This document shows, in pieces, positions 34,777-50,469 of a stretch of DNA of 64,000 nucleotides. The DNA lies in the NCBI GenBank assembly GCA_030685235.1, contig MU839097.1, positions 434,001 through 498,000 on the forward strand, given 5' to 3'. Each line of letters starts with the position of its first letter. Within the stretch, counting starts at the first letter, position 1. Source of the stretch: Copromyces sp. CBS 386.78 (lineage: Eukaryota; Ascomycota; Sordariomycetes; Sordariales; Sordariaceae). The notes under the pieces are model-generated. The model was not told where the DNA came from, did no database searches, and saw nothing but the letters and a program-made list of their open reading frames with translations. A program made the position numbers and the translations under genes.

Positions 34777-37173
34777 ATGGGCGGATCAGCGCATCACGAA
34801 CCCTTCAAGGCCCTCGGCCCCATCTCCTGGCCCACCGAACTCGCCGGCCGTCCCGACTCTGACCTCCAAGCCCTCCTGACCTCGACCTTCTCCGACGCCC
34901 AAACCCTCGTCGACTCGATCCCGATACCACCCAGCGTCGCAGCCGCCCACAAAACCGCCGGCCGCGCCCGATCAGCAACCGACTCGGTCGTAACCAGCGG
35001 TCACGGTCACCACGGTACCGGCTCCCACCAGCACCCCTTAAAGCTCTCAGCAGAAGCAGCCGAAACAGCCACCAAGCTCCGCAAAGAGTGGAAGGAGTGC
35101 AAAGTTTCCTCCCCGAAAGAGAACCCGCTCGGCATTAACGTGTACAAGCTCTCATCAAAGGACGGAAAGGGGGCCTGGTTCGCGCGGAGAAGCGTCCATA
35201 AGGAGGTGGGTTTTGATAAGTGGCGAGCTGGACTGGAAAAGGAGTTCGCGGAGTCAATTAAAAGGTACATGGAGAAGGGGACGGAGCCGGGGACGGGGAA
35301 TATTAGAGGTATTGGCGGGGAGCGGAGGATTGAGCGTGTGAGGATAGGAGGAAGCGATGCTGAAAAGGACAAGGGAGAGGTGCAAGGGAAGCTGGAGGTG
35401 TTTTTGGTGAGTGCCAGGTTTCCTGGGCCGACTACGCCTAGGGATTTTGTCACTTGTTTGATGATGCCTGGGCCTAGCGCTGGTGGGAGTTCTTCGAGAA
35501 AGGGGCCAAGACAACCGAGACAGTTCATGTTGGTGTCGAGACCTTGCGAACACCCCGATGCACCGGTCAGGTCGAACTTCATCAGAGGACAGTACGAGTC
35601 TGTCGAGGTTATCAGGGAGATTCCGCTGGATAGGCCGTTGAGAAAGACAAAGTCTTCTACGGAACTCAGTAGGGAGGAGTTTCACGAGATGAAGGATGCG
35701 CTGGACCAGGCGGGCGTGGATGATATCAAGAAGGAGGCTGTGCTGCGGTCTGCTAAGCAAGCGTCGGCGGCAGCGGCAGACGGCGCTGATGATCGTGGCA
35801 GATCGTCCTTTAAGGGTGATGAGGATGATCATCAACAGTTTGCTGTCGAGTGGCTCATGGTGACGCGCAGTGATCCCGGAGGCAGCGTGCCTAGGTTCAT
35901 GGTCGAAAGAGGAACTCCTGGCGGTATAACTAATGATGCCGCGCGTTTCGTGGATTGGCTGTCGACCAAAAGTATTGAGGAGCTTACCGGAAGCAGCGAT
36001 GACGAGGTGCCGGAGAAGACCGTCGAGGCTGTCCCGACGCCTGGCGCAACTACGACGGCACCAAACCAGATTAAGCGCAAGGAGGTTCCCGTACAACAGA
36101 AAAGAGCTCCTGGAGTTGATAAGGTCGGCCATGGTCAATCTCCGTTACGACAGACAGAGGCTGTTGAGGAAGAAACCCTTGCTTCACAGTCGAGTGGCCT
36201 CTACGGTATGTTGACCGGCGCTCTCGGTGCAGCAGGCAATGCCGTAGCCAACAAAGTATCCAACTTTGCCGGCACGACCAACGACACCGAAGACGACACC
36301 GCTTCAATCGCCTCCTCCGCCTCTTCCTCTGATATTGAAAGCGACACTTCATCCATCCGCAGCTTCGTCTCCGCCACGGAAGGAGAAGGCCACGCCGTCA
36401 ACGCATCCGGCCAATCCCTCACTGTCAACAGCGCTAACGGCGACCTCACCAACAACCTCACCAACGCGACCTCCATCCGCTCCGACCTCTCCGCCACCGA
36501 ATCCGCCTCTTCTCTCCAGCCCATCACCACCGGCGAAAACGGCAGCATCCACCTGCCTGACCACTACTCCGCCCGGCGCGAAAAGCACGAAAAAGAAGTC
36601 CGCAAGCTCGAAGAGCGCCACCGCAAGGCCGAAGAGAAACTCCACCGCCTCCAAGCCAAACAAGCTGCCAAACGGCGCGAGCAAGAAGAGAAAGGTCTCG
36701 CTGCCGCAGCTGCCGCCGCCGCCCTCGACGATGACACCGCCTCCAAGCACAGCAAGAGCAGCAAGGCAGCGCACGAGGACGCCCGGCTCGCCAAGTTGCG
36801 CGAGAAGCACGAGCGCGAGATCGCCAAGCAAGAAGAAAAGTATCAGCGCGAGCTGACGAGACTAGAACAGCACCGGCTGCGGGAGGAGCGGAAGGCGAAG
36901 GAGAAGTTGAGGAAGGCGGCCGAAAAAGAAGAAAAGGCGAACGTGCTGAGGGAGATGGAGAAGGTGAAGGCCGAGAGGGATCTGGCGCTGAGGCAGATGG
37001 AGATGCTTAGGGAGCAGGTGGGCGAGTTGCAGAGGCAGAATACCATGTTGGCGGCGAGGTTGGGGAAGTATGAGGGCCCTGGAGCACCTGGAGCTGGGGC
37101 TGCTGGAAGTGAAGCCGTTGTAGGACAGAGTCAAGCTCCAGTTAAGAACGGCAACGGCGTTGTGGGGGCGTAG
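34777..37173 (+). CDS. DUF3074 (START-like) protein with C-terminal coiled coil
   Basis: Intronless 798-residue protein. The N-terminal half resembles the fungal DUF3074 family, a START-like fold expected to bind lipid or another hydrophobic ligand. It carries PFKALGPISWPTELAGRPD, LSSKDGKGAWFARRSVH and VFLVSARFPGPTTPRDFVTC near residue 210, then RQFMLVSRPCEHPDAPVRSN and EWLMVTRSDPGGSVPRFMVE. Residues of about 400-595 are Ser/Thr/Asp-rich and probably disordered. Residues of about 597-764 are Lys/Glu/Arg/Leu-rich with heptad-like spacing, a long coiled coil. The tail is Gly/Ala-rich. The start is the first ATG (CACAATGGGC). Ligand and location are unknown. Lipid binding is an inference from the fold only. 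Confidence 0.88.
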   Translation: MGGSAHHEPFKALGPISWPTELAGRPDSDLQALLTSTFSDAQTLVDSIPIPPSVAAAHKTAGRARSATDSVVTSGHGHHGTGSHQHPLKLSAEAAETATKLRKEWKECKVSSPKENPLGINVYKLSSKDGKGAWFARRSVHKEVGFDKWRAGLEKEFAESIKRYMEKGTEPGTGNIRGIGGERRIERVRIGGSDAEKDKGEVQGKLEVFLVSARFPGPTTPRDFVTCLMMPGPSAGGSSSRKGPRQPRQFMLVSRPCEHPDAPVRSNFIRGQYESVEVIREIPLDRPLRKTKSSTELSREEFHEMKDALDQAGVDDIKKEAVLRSAKQASAAAADGADDRGRSSFKGDEDDHQQFAVEWLMVTRSDPGGSVPRFMVERGTPGGITNDAARFVDWLSTKSIEELTGSSDDEVPEKTVEAVPTPGATTTAPNQIKRKEVPVQQKRAPGVDKVGHGQSPLRQTEAVEEETLASQSSGLYGMLTGALGAAGNAVANKVSNFAGTTNDTEDDTASIASSASSSDIESDTSSIRSFVSATEGEGHAVNASGQSLTVNSANGDLTNNLTNATSIRSDLSATESASSLQPITTGENGSIHLPDHYSARREKHEKEVRKLEERHRKAEEKLHRLQAKQAAKRREQEEKGLAAAAAAAALDDDTASKHSKSSKAAHEDARLAKLREKHEREIAKQEEKYQRELTRLEQHRLREERKAKEKLRKAAEKEEKANVLREMEKVKAERDLALRQMEMLREQVGELQRQNTMLAARLGKYEGPGAPGAGAAGSEAVVGQSQAPVKNGNGVVGA

Positions 37174-37758
37174 GATGAAACAACAATAGCACCTCGCTGG
37201 TCGAGGAGAGGAAGTATTTCAGGAAGAGGCAGTAGTGCAGGAAGAGGTGGAAGGGGAGGGACCGTTAGGATGGGGATGATGAAGAGGAGGATGACGGGTT
37301 AATGAAATGGCGGTTGGTTTTATATATGGTTTATGAGCATACGAGGAGGGCATACCTTTTCTTGGTAGTCGTAATGGTTGTCTCCTGAGTATCAGTTTCT
37401 TGATGCAAGGCGGTCCTGTTTAGTGTATCCGTTCGGGAGATGTGGTTACTGGTCTAGGCAATGCTATCAGCGTTATGTTGTGAAGAGAATACACTGGATC
37501 CTTGATTGCTCTTTTAAGTTCTGGGTATACGCTTTACATTGCATCCGAAAGTCGTATATGATTTGAGTCCAACGAAGGCCAAAGATGGAAATGTCCAAAG
37601 GCAACGAACAGAAAACATCCAAACCGCCACTGCTCATCCCCCAAGCGTTGCAGTAACTTCATTACCCACATAACCATCATCACTCATACAACCCTTATCA
37701 TACAAGCATATCAATCCAAAAACCTCTTGGTATCTCTCCCATAACATCCACCCTCTTC
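37174..37758. other. Intergenic region between convergent DUF3074 and alcohol oxidase genes
   Basis: The 3' flanks of two convergent genes; no gene or repeat seen. Confidence 0.5.
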
Positions 37759-40443
37759 CTACCTCTTCCTCCCCAACTCTCCAACCACCCCCCTCGCAAT
37801 CCAATCCGCAATCGCCATATTCGTAATCATAGGATTCACCCCGCTCGCGCTCGGAAACACACTAGCATCCGCCACATACAGTCCCTCCGTCCCCCAAACT
37901 CTTCCCTTGGGGTCCACCACCCCGTTTTCCGGCTTGCTACTCATCCTGCACGTGCCCATTTGATGGGCAGACGTATAAGGCGGGTAAGGCGGCGCGTTAC
38001 CCCTTTCGCGGAGAGCCTTCAGCCAGGACTCGAAGCGGGGGTCTTTGACGCCTTTGTCGTAATCCTCCTCTTGCGGTTCACCTGAGTTTGCGGTGGAAGG
38101 AGTGCCGGGAGAAGATCGAACAAAAGGCTCCACACCCGGTAAGAAAGCATCAATTTCCGTAGCACCCGAAACATGGGCGATTTTCGCCAGGGCGATGAGG
38201 CCTTCGAGGATATGGGCGGCGTCAAAGGGGGAGACGGTGTACTCAATGCTGGGCTTGCCTGTGATCGGATCGGGGTACACGCGGCCGGTGTCTCGGTCGC
38301 GCGCGAGAGAGATCCAGGCGTTTAGGTGCCGGTAGCGAAGGCAGGCGAGCTTGTAGGCGAGGGCGCCGCGCCAGGGGAGTTGGGTTAGGATTGCGTAGGG
38401 CTGTGGGGGGAAGAAAGGGGTTAGTAGGGTTAGGATAGCGTTTAGAGAGAAGAGGGTTGGTTAGGGGTGGGAAGGGAAGGCAGGGAAAGGAGGAAGGAAG
38501 GTGGGAACATATACAAGCATGCAGGTGCCTTCTAACTTTACGCCGTGGCCTTGGCCGTCGAGGTTCTCGAAAGCGGTACAGACGCTGGTGATGATGCCAC
38601 CTGGAGTAAATCGTATTTATTGCGGTTAGTGATGTGACATGTTGTAAGTGGTGAGATCAAGCGCAAGACATACCTTCCCAGGGCTTGACATCATCTTCGT
38701 AATATGCGCCGAGGAAGTTGACGGGATGGAGATAGAGGTTGCGGCCAATGTGTCGGTTCTGTCAAGATGTCAGTAACGAGCTTTCTCTTGGCCGGGCACC
38801 ACCAACTCGTAAATACTCACATTCAACCCGCTCTTTTGAAGAATCAAAGGACTGTTGAGAGTTCCAGCAGCAACAATGACCTTCTTCGCCTTGATAACAA
38901 CCTTTCTCGTCTTTCGTTCCCCAGTCACTCCCCCCTTGGTATCCCTCGCCGTCCACGTTCCCTCCACGCCCACTGCCTTCTTTATCTTCCCACCGCCAAA
39001 TCCAAACCACGACGACGAAGAAGAAGAAGACTCAGATTCATCCCACAAAATCCTGTCCGCCGAAAAGCCCTCCATAAACGTAGCCCCCTTCCTCGCCGCC
39101 GCCGGCAACCAACTAACCGCCGGCCCCTGCTTCTCCGCGCTCGCACAACCCAAATGGCAATGGCCACACCAATGTTCCTTCCCGCCGCTATTCTGGGGAC
39201 ACACCTGCGCCGCGTACCCCAACTTCCTGCTCCCATCCAACAGCTTCTGGCCCCTGTAGCTCTGCCTCACATCATCCCCACTAACCACACCCATAAACTC
39301 GCACACGCGATCAAGACAGTTCTGGTACTCGCCCGACTCGAAAAACGGCAGGCTGTGCTGCTCCGACCACTCCTTCCTTACATACCCCTGCGTCTGCAAG
39401 CTGACGCTCCAGTTGATACTCCCGCCGCCGCCCCAGCACGAGCCTGCCACGACGTTGATGGAGCTATCGACGCTGTTCACGAACCCGTTGTTCTCAAATA
39501 GATGGAACCCGCCCTGCTCGCGGGGCATGGGTAGTTGGGACGGGTCAAAGTAGTAGCCCTTCTCGACGACGAGGACGCGGTGGCCCGCTTCGGCGAGAAC
39601 CTTGGCGCATACGCCGCCGCCGCAGCCGGAGCCGATGATGACGACGTCGGTTTCGACGGTGGCGGGTTCATTGATGGAGGTGTCGAATTGCAGGAATCCA
39701 AAGTCTTGGGTGCGGCCGGGGTTCCAGTTGACGGGCACGTCGGGAAAGCCGGTGACGGTGCGGAATAGGGGGCTGGTTTGCAGCCAGATCACTTTGGCAA
39801 TGACGGTGAAGGTCTTGAAGAGGACGCGGGGGGTGCCGAACCATGAGGTGGCCCAGCTCCGCAGGATGGATTCCCGGATGTGGAGAGGCTGGTCTTGGAT
39901 GGGGGTGGCGTAACCGGTTAGGAGGAGGCTGCCGGGGCGTGTCCTAGCTTCGGGTGTCAGGAGTCATGTTTTGTTTGTTTTTGTTTACATTGTGACCCAG
40001 GGGGAAAGGGGTAGTCCGGGGCAACGCTTGAGTCTGGTGTAACTTGAACGGAGAGCCGGATTGGTGGCTTACGAGAGAGCGTATAAGACGGCGCCGAGCT
40101 GATTCCGGGCCGATGCGGGGACGGTACTGAGGGTCCGGCGCACGGCACAGCAGAAGGCCGGGTCATCGGATGCACGTCCGGCCAGATAAGCTGTGAGATG
40201 CTCAACCTCGGGTTTCTTCACCACGCTTGCCTGGGCCTTGTTGACAATCTCATTGAACTCGGCATCGGCAATCCCGAGCTGCGTCTTATCATCTTTCTTG
40301 TTTGATACAGCTGTGATGCAAGGAATAGTAGCGTCCAACAGGGACATGAGCACGGTCCATTGCGTCTCGGTGAAGCAATCTCCGTGTCCGGGCGGCAGCG
40401 GCGGGAGCCCGGGCGGAGTGGGGCCGGATACGGAAGAGGCCAT
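37759..40443 (-). CDS. Long-chain fatty alcohol oxidase (GMC oxidoreductase)
   Basis: FAD-dependent enzyme that oxidises long-chain alcohols to aldehydes with release of hydrogen peroxide, probably membrane- or peroxisome-linked. On the minus strand, exons 40443-40073, 39943-38821, 38758-38674, 38600-38515 and 38400-37759 give 768 residues. The N-terminal domain of about 170 residues is characteristic of this family (QWTVLMSLLDATIPC and, across the first junction, LSTRPGSLLLTGYATPIQDQ). The FAD motif VVIIGSGCGGGVCAKVL is near residues 224-240. Then come VAGSCWGGGGSINWSVS, HWCGHCHLGC, VIVAAGTLNSPLIL and NRHIGRNLYLHPV. The C-terminus carries SAHQMGTCRM and VADASVFPSASGVNPMITNM, the GMC signature. 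A Ser/acidic insertion precedes WFGFGG. Exon 4 could end differently, since its donor GTATAT is weak. Confidence 0.92.
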
Positions 40444-43400
40444 TTTTTGGAGTTCGGGCAATGCGATGTCGGATTTTGCGATTATGACGCGACTGAATTG
40501 CGGACGCGATGGAGATGCGAATAGTTTCAGACCTGCATTCTCGGACTGAGTCTCTCAACAAACATTAAGCCTGATCCTCACTCTTGTCCCCCCTCTTTCA
40601 CCCCTCATCTGATCCGGCCTCCATTGACACATGGCTATCCAAGATGGGAAGAGTGTCCGTGCACACCTCGGTAAAACAGAGGTGAATCAACATTCTGACA
40701 CTGAGACAAGACGCTTGGGGGTGTCGCCGCCAAGGCTGGGTATAAGTCCAAGTCCATCTTTGGCATGGCGACCGAGTTTCTTTTGCTGGAAATGGACTTT
40801 TGGTAAATATCAGCTATCACCATTCTTTTGTTGAAGGGCGATCAATGTTCCGTGTAGTTTGTAGTAGAAGGTATGTACCTCGAACATGGGATACACAGGA
40901 CGACACATTGGTACGCCCAAACGGCTCACCTTGCAGGAACCATCTGATTCTGCACTCCAGATCTTCTCCTTCATATCTCAATATCCTTGTGATACCCACG
41001 CGGGAACGGGAGTGAGCACTGCCACGGACGGAAACGCGGGGAAGAAGTGGACGTTGTTCTGGAGAAACCTGGCGATCACAAAGGCGTGGGCGTTTTGACA
41101 GCACCTTTGGCTTTGGATCCATGCTCCATTTTCACGTGCTTGTCCAACTGTTGGCTTTTGGCTGGTCTGGGGAACCCTCACGACCCCTTCTCTCATCCTT
41201 TCTTGAAAACACACAATTGCTGACGTCGTGGGAGGCGACAAGTTGCAATGGAAGAGTCGTAGCGAAGGCTCATTTGTATTTGTTTGTACGCTGTCATTCA
41301 ACAAAACCCCAAACTTGATGCCAAGAATTGCAGCGTGCTACACTACTGTACACTATGTACCTTTTGCGCGGGCAAGGGCAAGGCACAAGCGGTACGTACA
41401 GTACCTTCCGCCCTGCAACACCCTCCACAGAACGCGGAAGGACGCGCGCAGGGTTACAGCGCATGAAATGTGCAAGCTCTTCCAACTGTTGGGGAGATGT
41501 GGATCAAATGGCGGGGTAAAAAAAGGCTGCTTTTTCCGCGAGTTTTGTTGAATTTGCAGCCCTGTAGAATACACTAGTGTAGAGATCTCAAGCGCCTTGC
41601 CATAACTTACAGTAAGAACCTACGTAGTGGACCACATTTTTCGACGAGCCTCGGGATAATGGATCCTTTGCCTGTGGATGCCACCAATTAGGTCTCGGAT
41701 TTAATAAGCTCCCTGTCTTCAAGTCTTGACCTTTCACATGCAAGGTCGGTCCGTGGCAAGAGACCGATTTGGCCCAGAGAAGTTGAAAGCCCGGGGGGTC
41801 AATTGCATCGGACGAACCAAGCCGTTCGGAGATTTCGAGCGGGAACGCCAAGGGGCCGTCGGCACGCCTGGGTCGCAAAATGCCATCTCATCCGATTTTC
41901 CAAAATTGACATCACCGTCCGGCTGTTTGGCAAACGACGGACGGGATCGGTTCCACGACTGCCCAGGACCGCCGCTCGATCGCATCGACATTCGGTTTCG
42001 CTATGCCAAGACAACCCAAGACGTGAAAGCTGCACGCCCGTCACCGAGCGATCCGATGCCGTCAAACCTGTCAATCTTTCAGTTGCTGTCAAAGTGATTG
42101 GCTTTTCTTGACAATACTGTACTGCAACACCGCGCTTCAACGCCTGACAGCCGGCTTTGAGGTTGTTGGATGATGGCACGTCAATGACAAGCACCTAGGT
42201 ACAGTACCTTGGCAGATACTGGCTGGGCAGGTGCCAAGACAGCGACAACCGCCGCCTCTTGCTGTGCTTCTGTCGTTGTGCTGCTGTTCCATGCCGCTGC
42301 CGCTGCCTCCCCGCAGCTCCCGATCTGGTCATCAACAGAGAGAGTTGGAGTGTCCACAAGGATCAACCGTTTTGTTAATAACTCAGCTGGGTAGGGTAGG
42401 GAAAGTGAACGTGGTGAGCCAATGAAAACTCTCAACGACAGCCTTCTCCTTCTGTTTCTGGTAAATTATGGGTCGGCCGAGGCTGGTCCTGGCTTACACC
42501 GGGCCTCTTGTACTTTCCAGGTACCGATACCTGGAAGCCACGAACTCGCCGGGTCGCGATAAACTCGGTGCATGATGGAGTGGACCCCTTGCCCAGCGGC
42601 GATAGATGTGGGAGAGCAACGCCCGCGATGCTGGAAAATGTTGACATGTTGGCTGAAATGCTTTGCAAACATGTTCCCGTTTGCCTTTTGCCTCAAGTTT
42701 ATGGAAGCTCTATGGAAGTCTACTGGAACATGCCTTATCTCTATCCACCTCAACGGCCGCATGATCTGGATTTCTCGGATACTCCATGTTACCTTGGGTT
42801 CTGGGTGGAGCCCTTGGAACGGAAAGTAGGTACCTAAACCTTTTGAATATCGGTGCTATGAGCGAGAGATTGTGGTGGCGACGGGATGCGTGAGGTGCGA
42901 GGTGCCTGTGGACAGACAATGCCCTGGAATGGTCTTGCCATGCAGCCCTCGCCCAATGGAATCTTCGCCTTCCATGCTTTCTGCTTCAAGCTACCTTATC
43001 GACGGAACCTGCTCGTCTCTCACTGCCCTCTTCGACCCTTAGGTTTGTAATTCAAGTTTGATGCAGTCATGATGTTGAGCATATCGCCTATCTACCGTAA
43101 AAGCTCGCGAAACTGGCAAAACGCTTTCCCTGTTTCTGTGCAGGGTAGAGGGCATATCTGTACAGGGAGCTGGCAGGATCAGGTCGATCACTGTGCCTTC
43201 GAATGTGTGTAAGTTAACGTCGAGGGCAATGTCCTTCAGTTTTCACTAACTGGGCAGATACATTTGCTGGTGTATGTTGGCTGACTGGGCTTCTTCCTGG
43301 CAGATTGCCCTGCACAGAAACAGGGAAAGCGTTTTGCCAGTTTCGCGAGCTTTTACGGTACACATTGTAGATGGCCACTCTCTGGCTGTTGATATCCTCC

Positions 43401-43943
43401 ACCTACTACCTACTTAGTCGCCCTCTCTTCCTCGGCCAAACACTCAGTCGTTCTACTCCGGTTCAAAGTTATCTATCTTGACTGAAACCTCTAGCTGGTC
43501 ACGCTCGACTTGCTCCCCTTCCGAGCCGATCCGACGCCGGCAACAACTTCATCCACAGATTCCACACAGACGGCCATCAAAAATTGACCAGAGGCCCAGA
43601 CAACCCAACCCCGGTCTCCAGTGTCGCCGTCCACGGCCATCCGTCGGGCCAATTGCCGACGTTCACCATATCCCTGCAACCCACCAAAGCACATACCAAA
43701 AGGTATCCAGAAGTACACAGTACCTTGCTAGTGTGACGCAGAGATTGGACGATCCCGAAAGCGTTGGGGATCCTCTTATACATACTGAAAGTTTGTTTGA
43801 AAAAAAAGTCGACAAAAGACTCAAGAACAAAACCTCGCAGACGCCCGTCACGGTTCCCAAAGCTTTCTCTCTCCACGGTTCTCTTTCAACACCCTCCATC
43901 CTTCACCGAATTCAACTCGATTTAGGTTGCACCAGGAGTCAGA
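40444..43943. other. Intergenic region between divergent alcohol oxidase and elongase genes
   Basis: About 3.5 kb without a recognisable gene. It contains the terminal-inverted-repeat element at 43093-43360 (listed separately). An open frame from 43478 runs into the elongase exon in another frame and looks like a shadow. Confidence 0.5.
43093..43360. mobile_element. MITE-like element with 53-bp perfect terminal inverted repeats
   Basis: The left arm 43093-43145 (begins TACCGTAAAAGCTCGCGAAA) and the right arm 43308-43360 are perfect reverse complements over 53 bp, around a 162-bp centre without coding capacity. Both ends are TA, so the element could be 51-bp arms with a TA target-site duplication, as in Tc1/mariner-type MITEs. 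The element lies 584 bp upstream of the elongase ATG. A tandem assembly artefact or a plain palindrome is the alternative. Confidence 0.7.
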
Positions 43944-45331
43944 ATGGCGTCCATCTCCTTCTCCCTGCCCCAGGCAGCCCTCTTCAAGTTCCCGCCCGCC
44001 ACCAACCCGGGCTTCGTCCCCCCTCCCCCGGCCGGCCCCAACTCGGCGACCGTCTTCGACATCCCCGACGATGTTTACTACGCCTGGTTGGACCCCAAGG
44101 TCCCTCTGACCATCGCTACCGTCTACGCCGTTACCGCCAAGCTCCTCAACATCTACAACAAGTCCACCGGCAAGAAGCCTTGGACTATCAGCAAGACCAG
44201 GCCTTTCCACTGGTTCGTCATTGCCCACAATGTCTTCCTCGCCGTCTACTCCGCCTGGACCTTCATCGGCATGCTCGGTGCCGTCCGCCGCTCTTTCGTG
44301 AGCCCCTTCGGTCCTGAGGGTCTCGCTGGTTTCGTCGACTCCGTCTGCCGCATCAACGGTCCCGCTGGCCTCAGCAACTCGGTCTTCTACAACGATGAGG
44401 CCGGCGCTTTCCAGACCTACTCTCCCCACGTCACCCTCGGTGCCGATGGCAACCCCAGCCGCTTCGACTCTGGCCGTCTCTGGAACGAGGGTCTTGCCTT
44501 CTACGGCTGGATCTTCTACCTCTCCAAGTTCTACGAGGTCATTGATACCCTCATCATCCTCGCCAAGGGCAAGCTCAGCTCCACTCTCCAGACCTACCAC
44601 CACGCCGGTGCTATGCTCTGCATGTGGGCTGGTATGCGCTACATGTCCACTCCTATCTGGGTCTTCTGCTTCGTCAACTCCTTCATCCACGCTCTGATGG
44701 TAAGCTCAAAAGTCCACTCGAGCTTTCCAAACATGAACAAAAGCTAACAGCTTCCTAGTACACTTACTACACCGTTACTGCCCTCAACATCCGCGTCCCT
44801 ACCCCCATCAAGCGTTCCCTCACCACCATGCAGATCACCCAGTTCCTTGTCGGTGCCTCCTACGCCATCGTCCACTCCTTCGTCTCCTACACCATCCCCG
44901 TTGTTGTCGCCAACCCCGAGAAGACTGCTTCCGCCGCCGAGGCCGCCAGCACCGTCGTCGATAGCCAGAAGGTTCTTGTCTTCGGCAACGCTACTCGCGT
45001 CGATGCCGCTGATGCCACCTATGGCCAGCGCGTTGTCCCCTGCGTCACCAGCAACAACTCCACCTTCGCCATCTGGCTCAACGTCTTCTACCTCGCCCCT
45101 CTCACCTACCTCTTCGTCTCTTTCTTCATCGAGAGCTACACCCGCCGCAGCAACGCTGCTGAGAAGGCCAAGAACGCTAAGCCCGTCGACAACGTCGCCA
45201 TGGCTGAGAAGGCCGGCTGGGAGGCTGCCAAGAAGATGGAGGGCGAGGTTTATGGCGAGACCAAGGAGGACTCCTCTGAGGCTCGCACCACCCGCTCCGG
45301 CTCCAAGCGCATCCTTCGCCAGCGCGCTTAA
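43944..45331 (+). CDS. ELO-family fatty acid elongase (3-ketoacyl-CoA synthase)
   Basis: ER membrane condensing enzyme for the first step of fatty-acid elongation. Exons: 43944-44699 and 44759-45331 (59-nt intron GTAAGC...GCTAAC...CTAG), giving 442 residues. Family features are KTRPFHWFVIAHNVFLAVYS, FYLSKFYEVIDTLIILAKGK, LQTYHHAGAMLCMWAGMRY and NSFIHALM-YTYYTVTAL, the last spanning the junction. The histidine box reads Q216-T-Y-H-H220 instead of HxxHH, a variant also seen in plant-type ELO-like proteins. The C-terminus is long and Lys/Glu-rich, ending SKRILRQRA. Multiple hydrophobic segments are visible. Chain-length specificity cannot be told from sequence. It probably acts together with PHS1 (15.1 kb). 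Confidence 0.93.
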
Positions 45332-49443
<4,112 letters not shown>

Positions 49444-50469
49444 TCAGAATGTGCTCCAGTTCCAGTCCCTAGGGACGCTGTGGGCCACCTCGGGCATGCT
49501 CGGCAAGCTTAGATTGAATCCCATCTTGATCCCCGTGGGGGTGGTGGGAGAAGCGAGAACCGGGCTGCCCGGCTCAGAGTTGGTCAAGTTGCCGTCACCC
49601 GAAGTAGAGGAACTGCTGGTGGACGACTGGCTGTTGGCCCGGCTTCGCCACTCCTTAAATTGCGAATAGCAATGCTGGCAGGCGCGGCTCGGAGTTCCCC
49701 GGGGGTTGTAGTTCGCATCTTGATCCAAGGGGATCTCGAATGCGCTGTGGACGTCGCAGAATATGTTTCCGCATCTGCGACAATGGTGGCGGCGGGTGAA
49801 GTAGTTGAAGTTCTTCTTGCACCTGGCATCATCGCATACCGTAGACTCTGCGTCGGGCTATATAGTGAAGATGTGTCAGTCCATGCAACTTGTGTCACTC
49901 CAAAACACACAGAAGCCACACCAAAGTGAGACATGCCAGGGCACATGGGGGGAACGTACCTTCCAGTGCTGCCGCGTCGGCACCCCAGTCGGCTTGGGAT
50001 AATGATCCAGATTCACGTTGGGCTCGATGCACATGCCGCTATCTCCGGTGTTTCTCCTGCTCAGCCGCCCCAAAGCGCCCAGTCCAATGTAGCTGGTGTT
50101 TGGCTTCAACTTCTGCTCCTCGACGATCTCCTCGTCTTTAGAGCTAGGCCTCGATGTCGGCGGCTTGGATGCGTACTGGTTCGGCCTCAGGGCCGCCGGC
50201 ATATACAACGGGCGGATTTGACGAGTGAGGGTCTTTGGGGAGGTTGGCGAAACATTCCCAGACGTGCTCAGGGGAGAAATCTGCTGGCTGTTGCCGTGGC
50301 CGCTGTACTGGGCCGGTGGCTGATAAGGAGCACCAGTGCTCACTTGCTGAGGTGACGGCTGTTGGCGATTCATATTGGGGTTATTGTGAAAGCCACGATA
50401 TGTTTGCTGGAAATGGGGTTGCTGCTGCTGGTGGTTGGGGAACCGAGGCATCACGAAGTCGGTAGCCAT
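49444..50469 (-). CDS. FYVE zinc-finger protein
   Basis: Predicted PI3P-binding endosomal or vacuolar protein. On the minus strand, exons 50469-49960 and 49857-49444 (intron GTACGT...TATAG, 102 nt) give 307 residues. The frame is open upstream of 50469 but lacks an ATG there. Residues 1-165 are Gln/Pro/Ser-rich and probably disordered. The FYVE domain starts at W169-K-P-D172 and continues with zinc ligands in TVCDDARCKKNFNYFTRRHH, then CRRCGNIFCDVH, and closes with SRACQHCYSQFKEW. WxxD, RRHHCRRCG and the RxC-like RAC are the three FYVE signatures, so lipid binding is likely. The tail is Ser-rich. It resembles small fungal FYVE proteins such as Pib1/Vps27-like adaptors, but has no RING or VHS domain, so I give no symbol. 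Confidence 0.92.

Noticed and set aside
36266..36856. 196-codon plus-strand frame, with several antisense frames, inside the DUF3074 gene
   Set aside because: Pro/Ser-rich or Arg/Ser-rich out-of-frame readings of the real gene.
43478..44317. 279-codon plus-strand frame running into the elongase gene
   Set aside because: It overlaps the elongase exon in another frame, and its Arg/Pro/His-rich composition is that of an out-of-frame reading.
43848..44690. 280-codon open frame on the minus strand
   Set aside because: Antisense shadow of the elongase first exon, with Glu/Gly/Val-rich composition and no motif.
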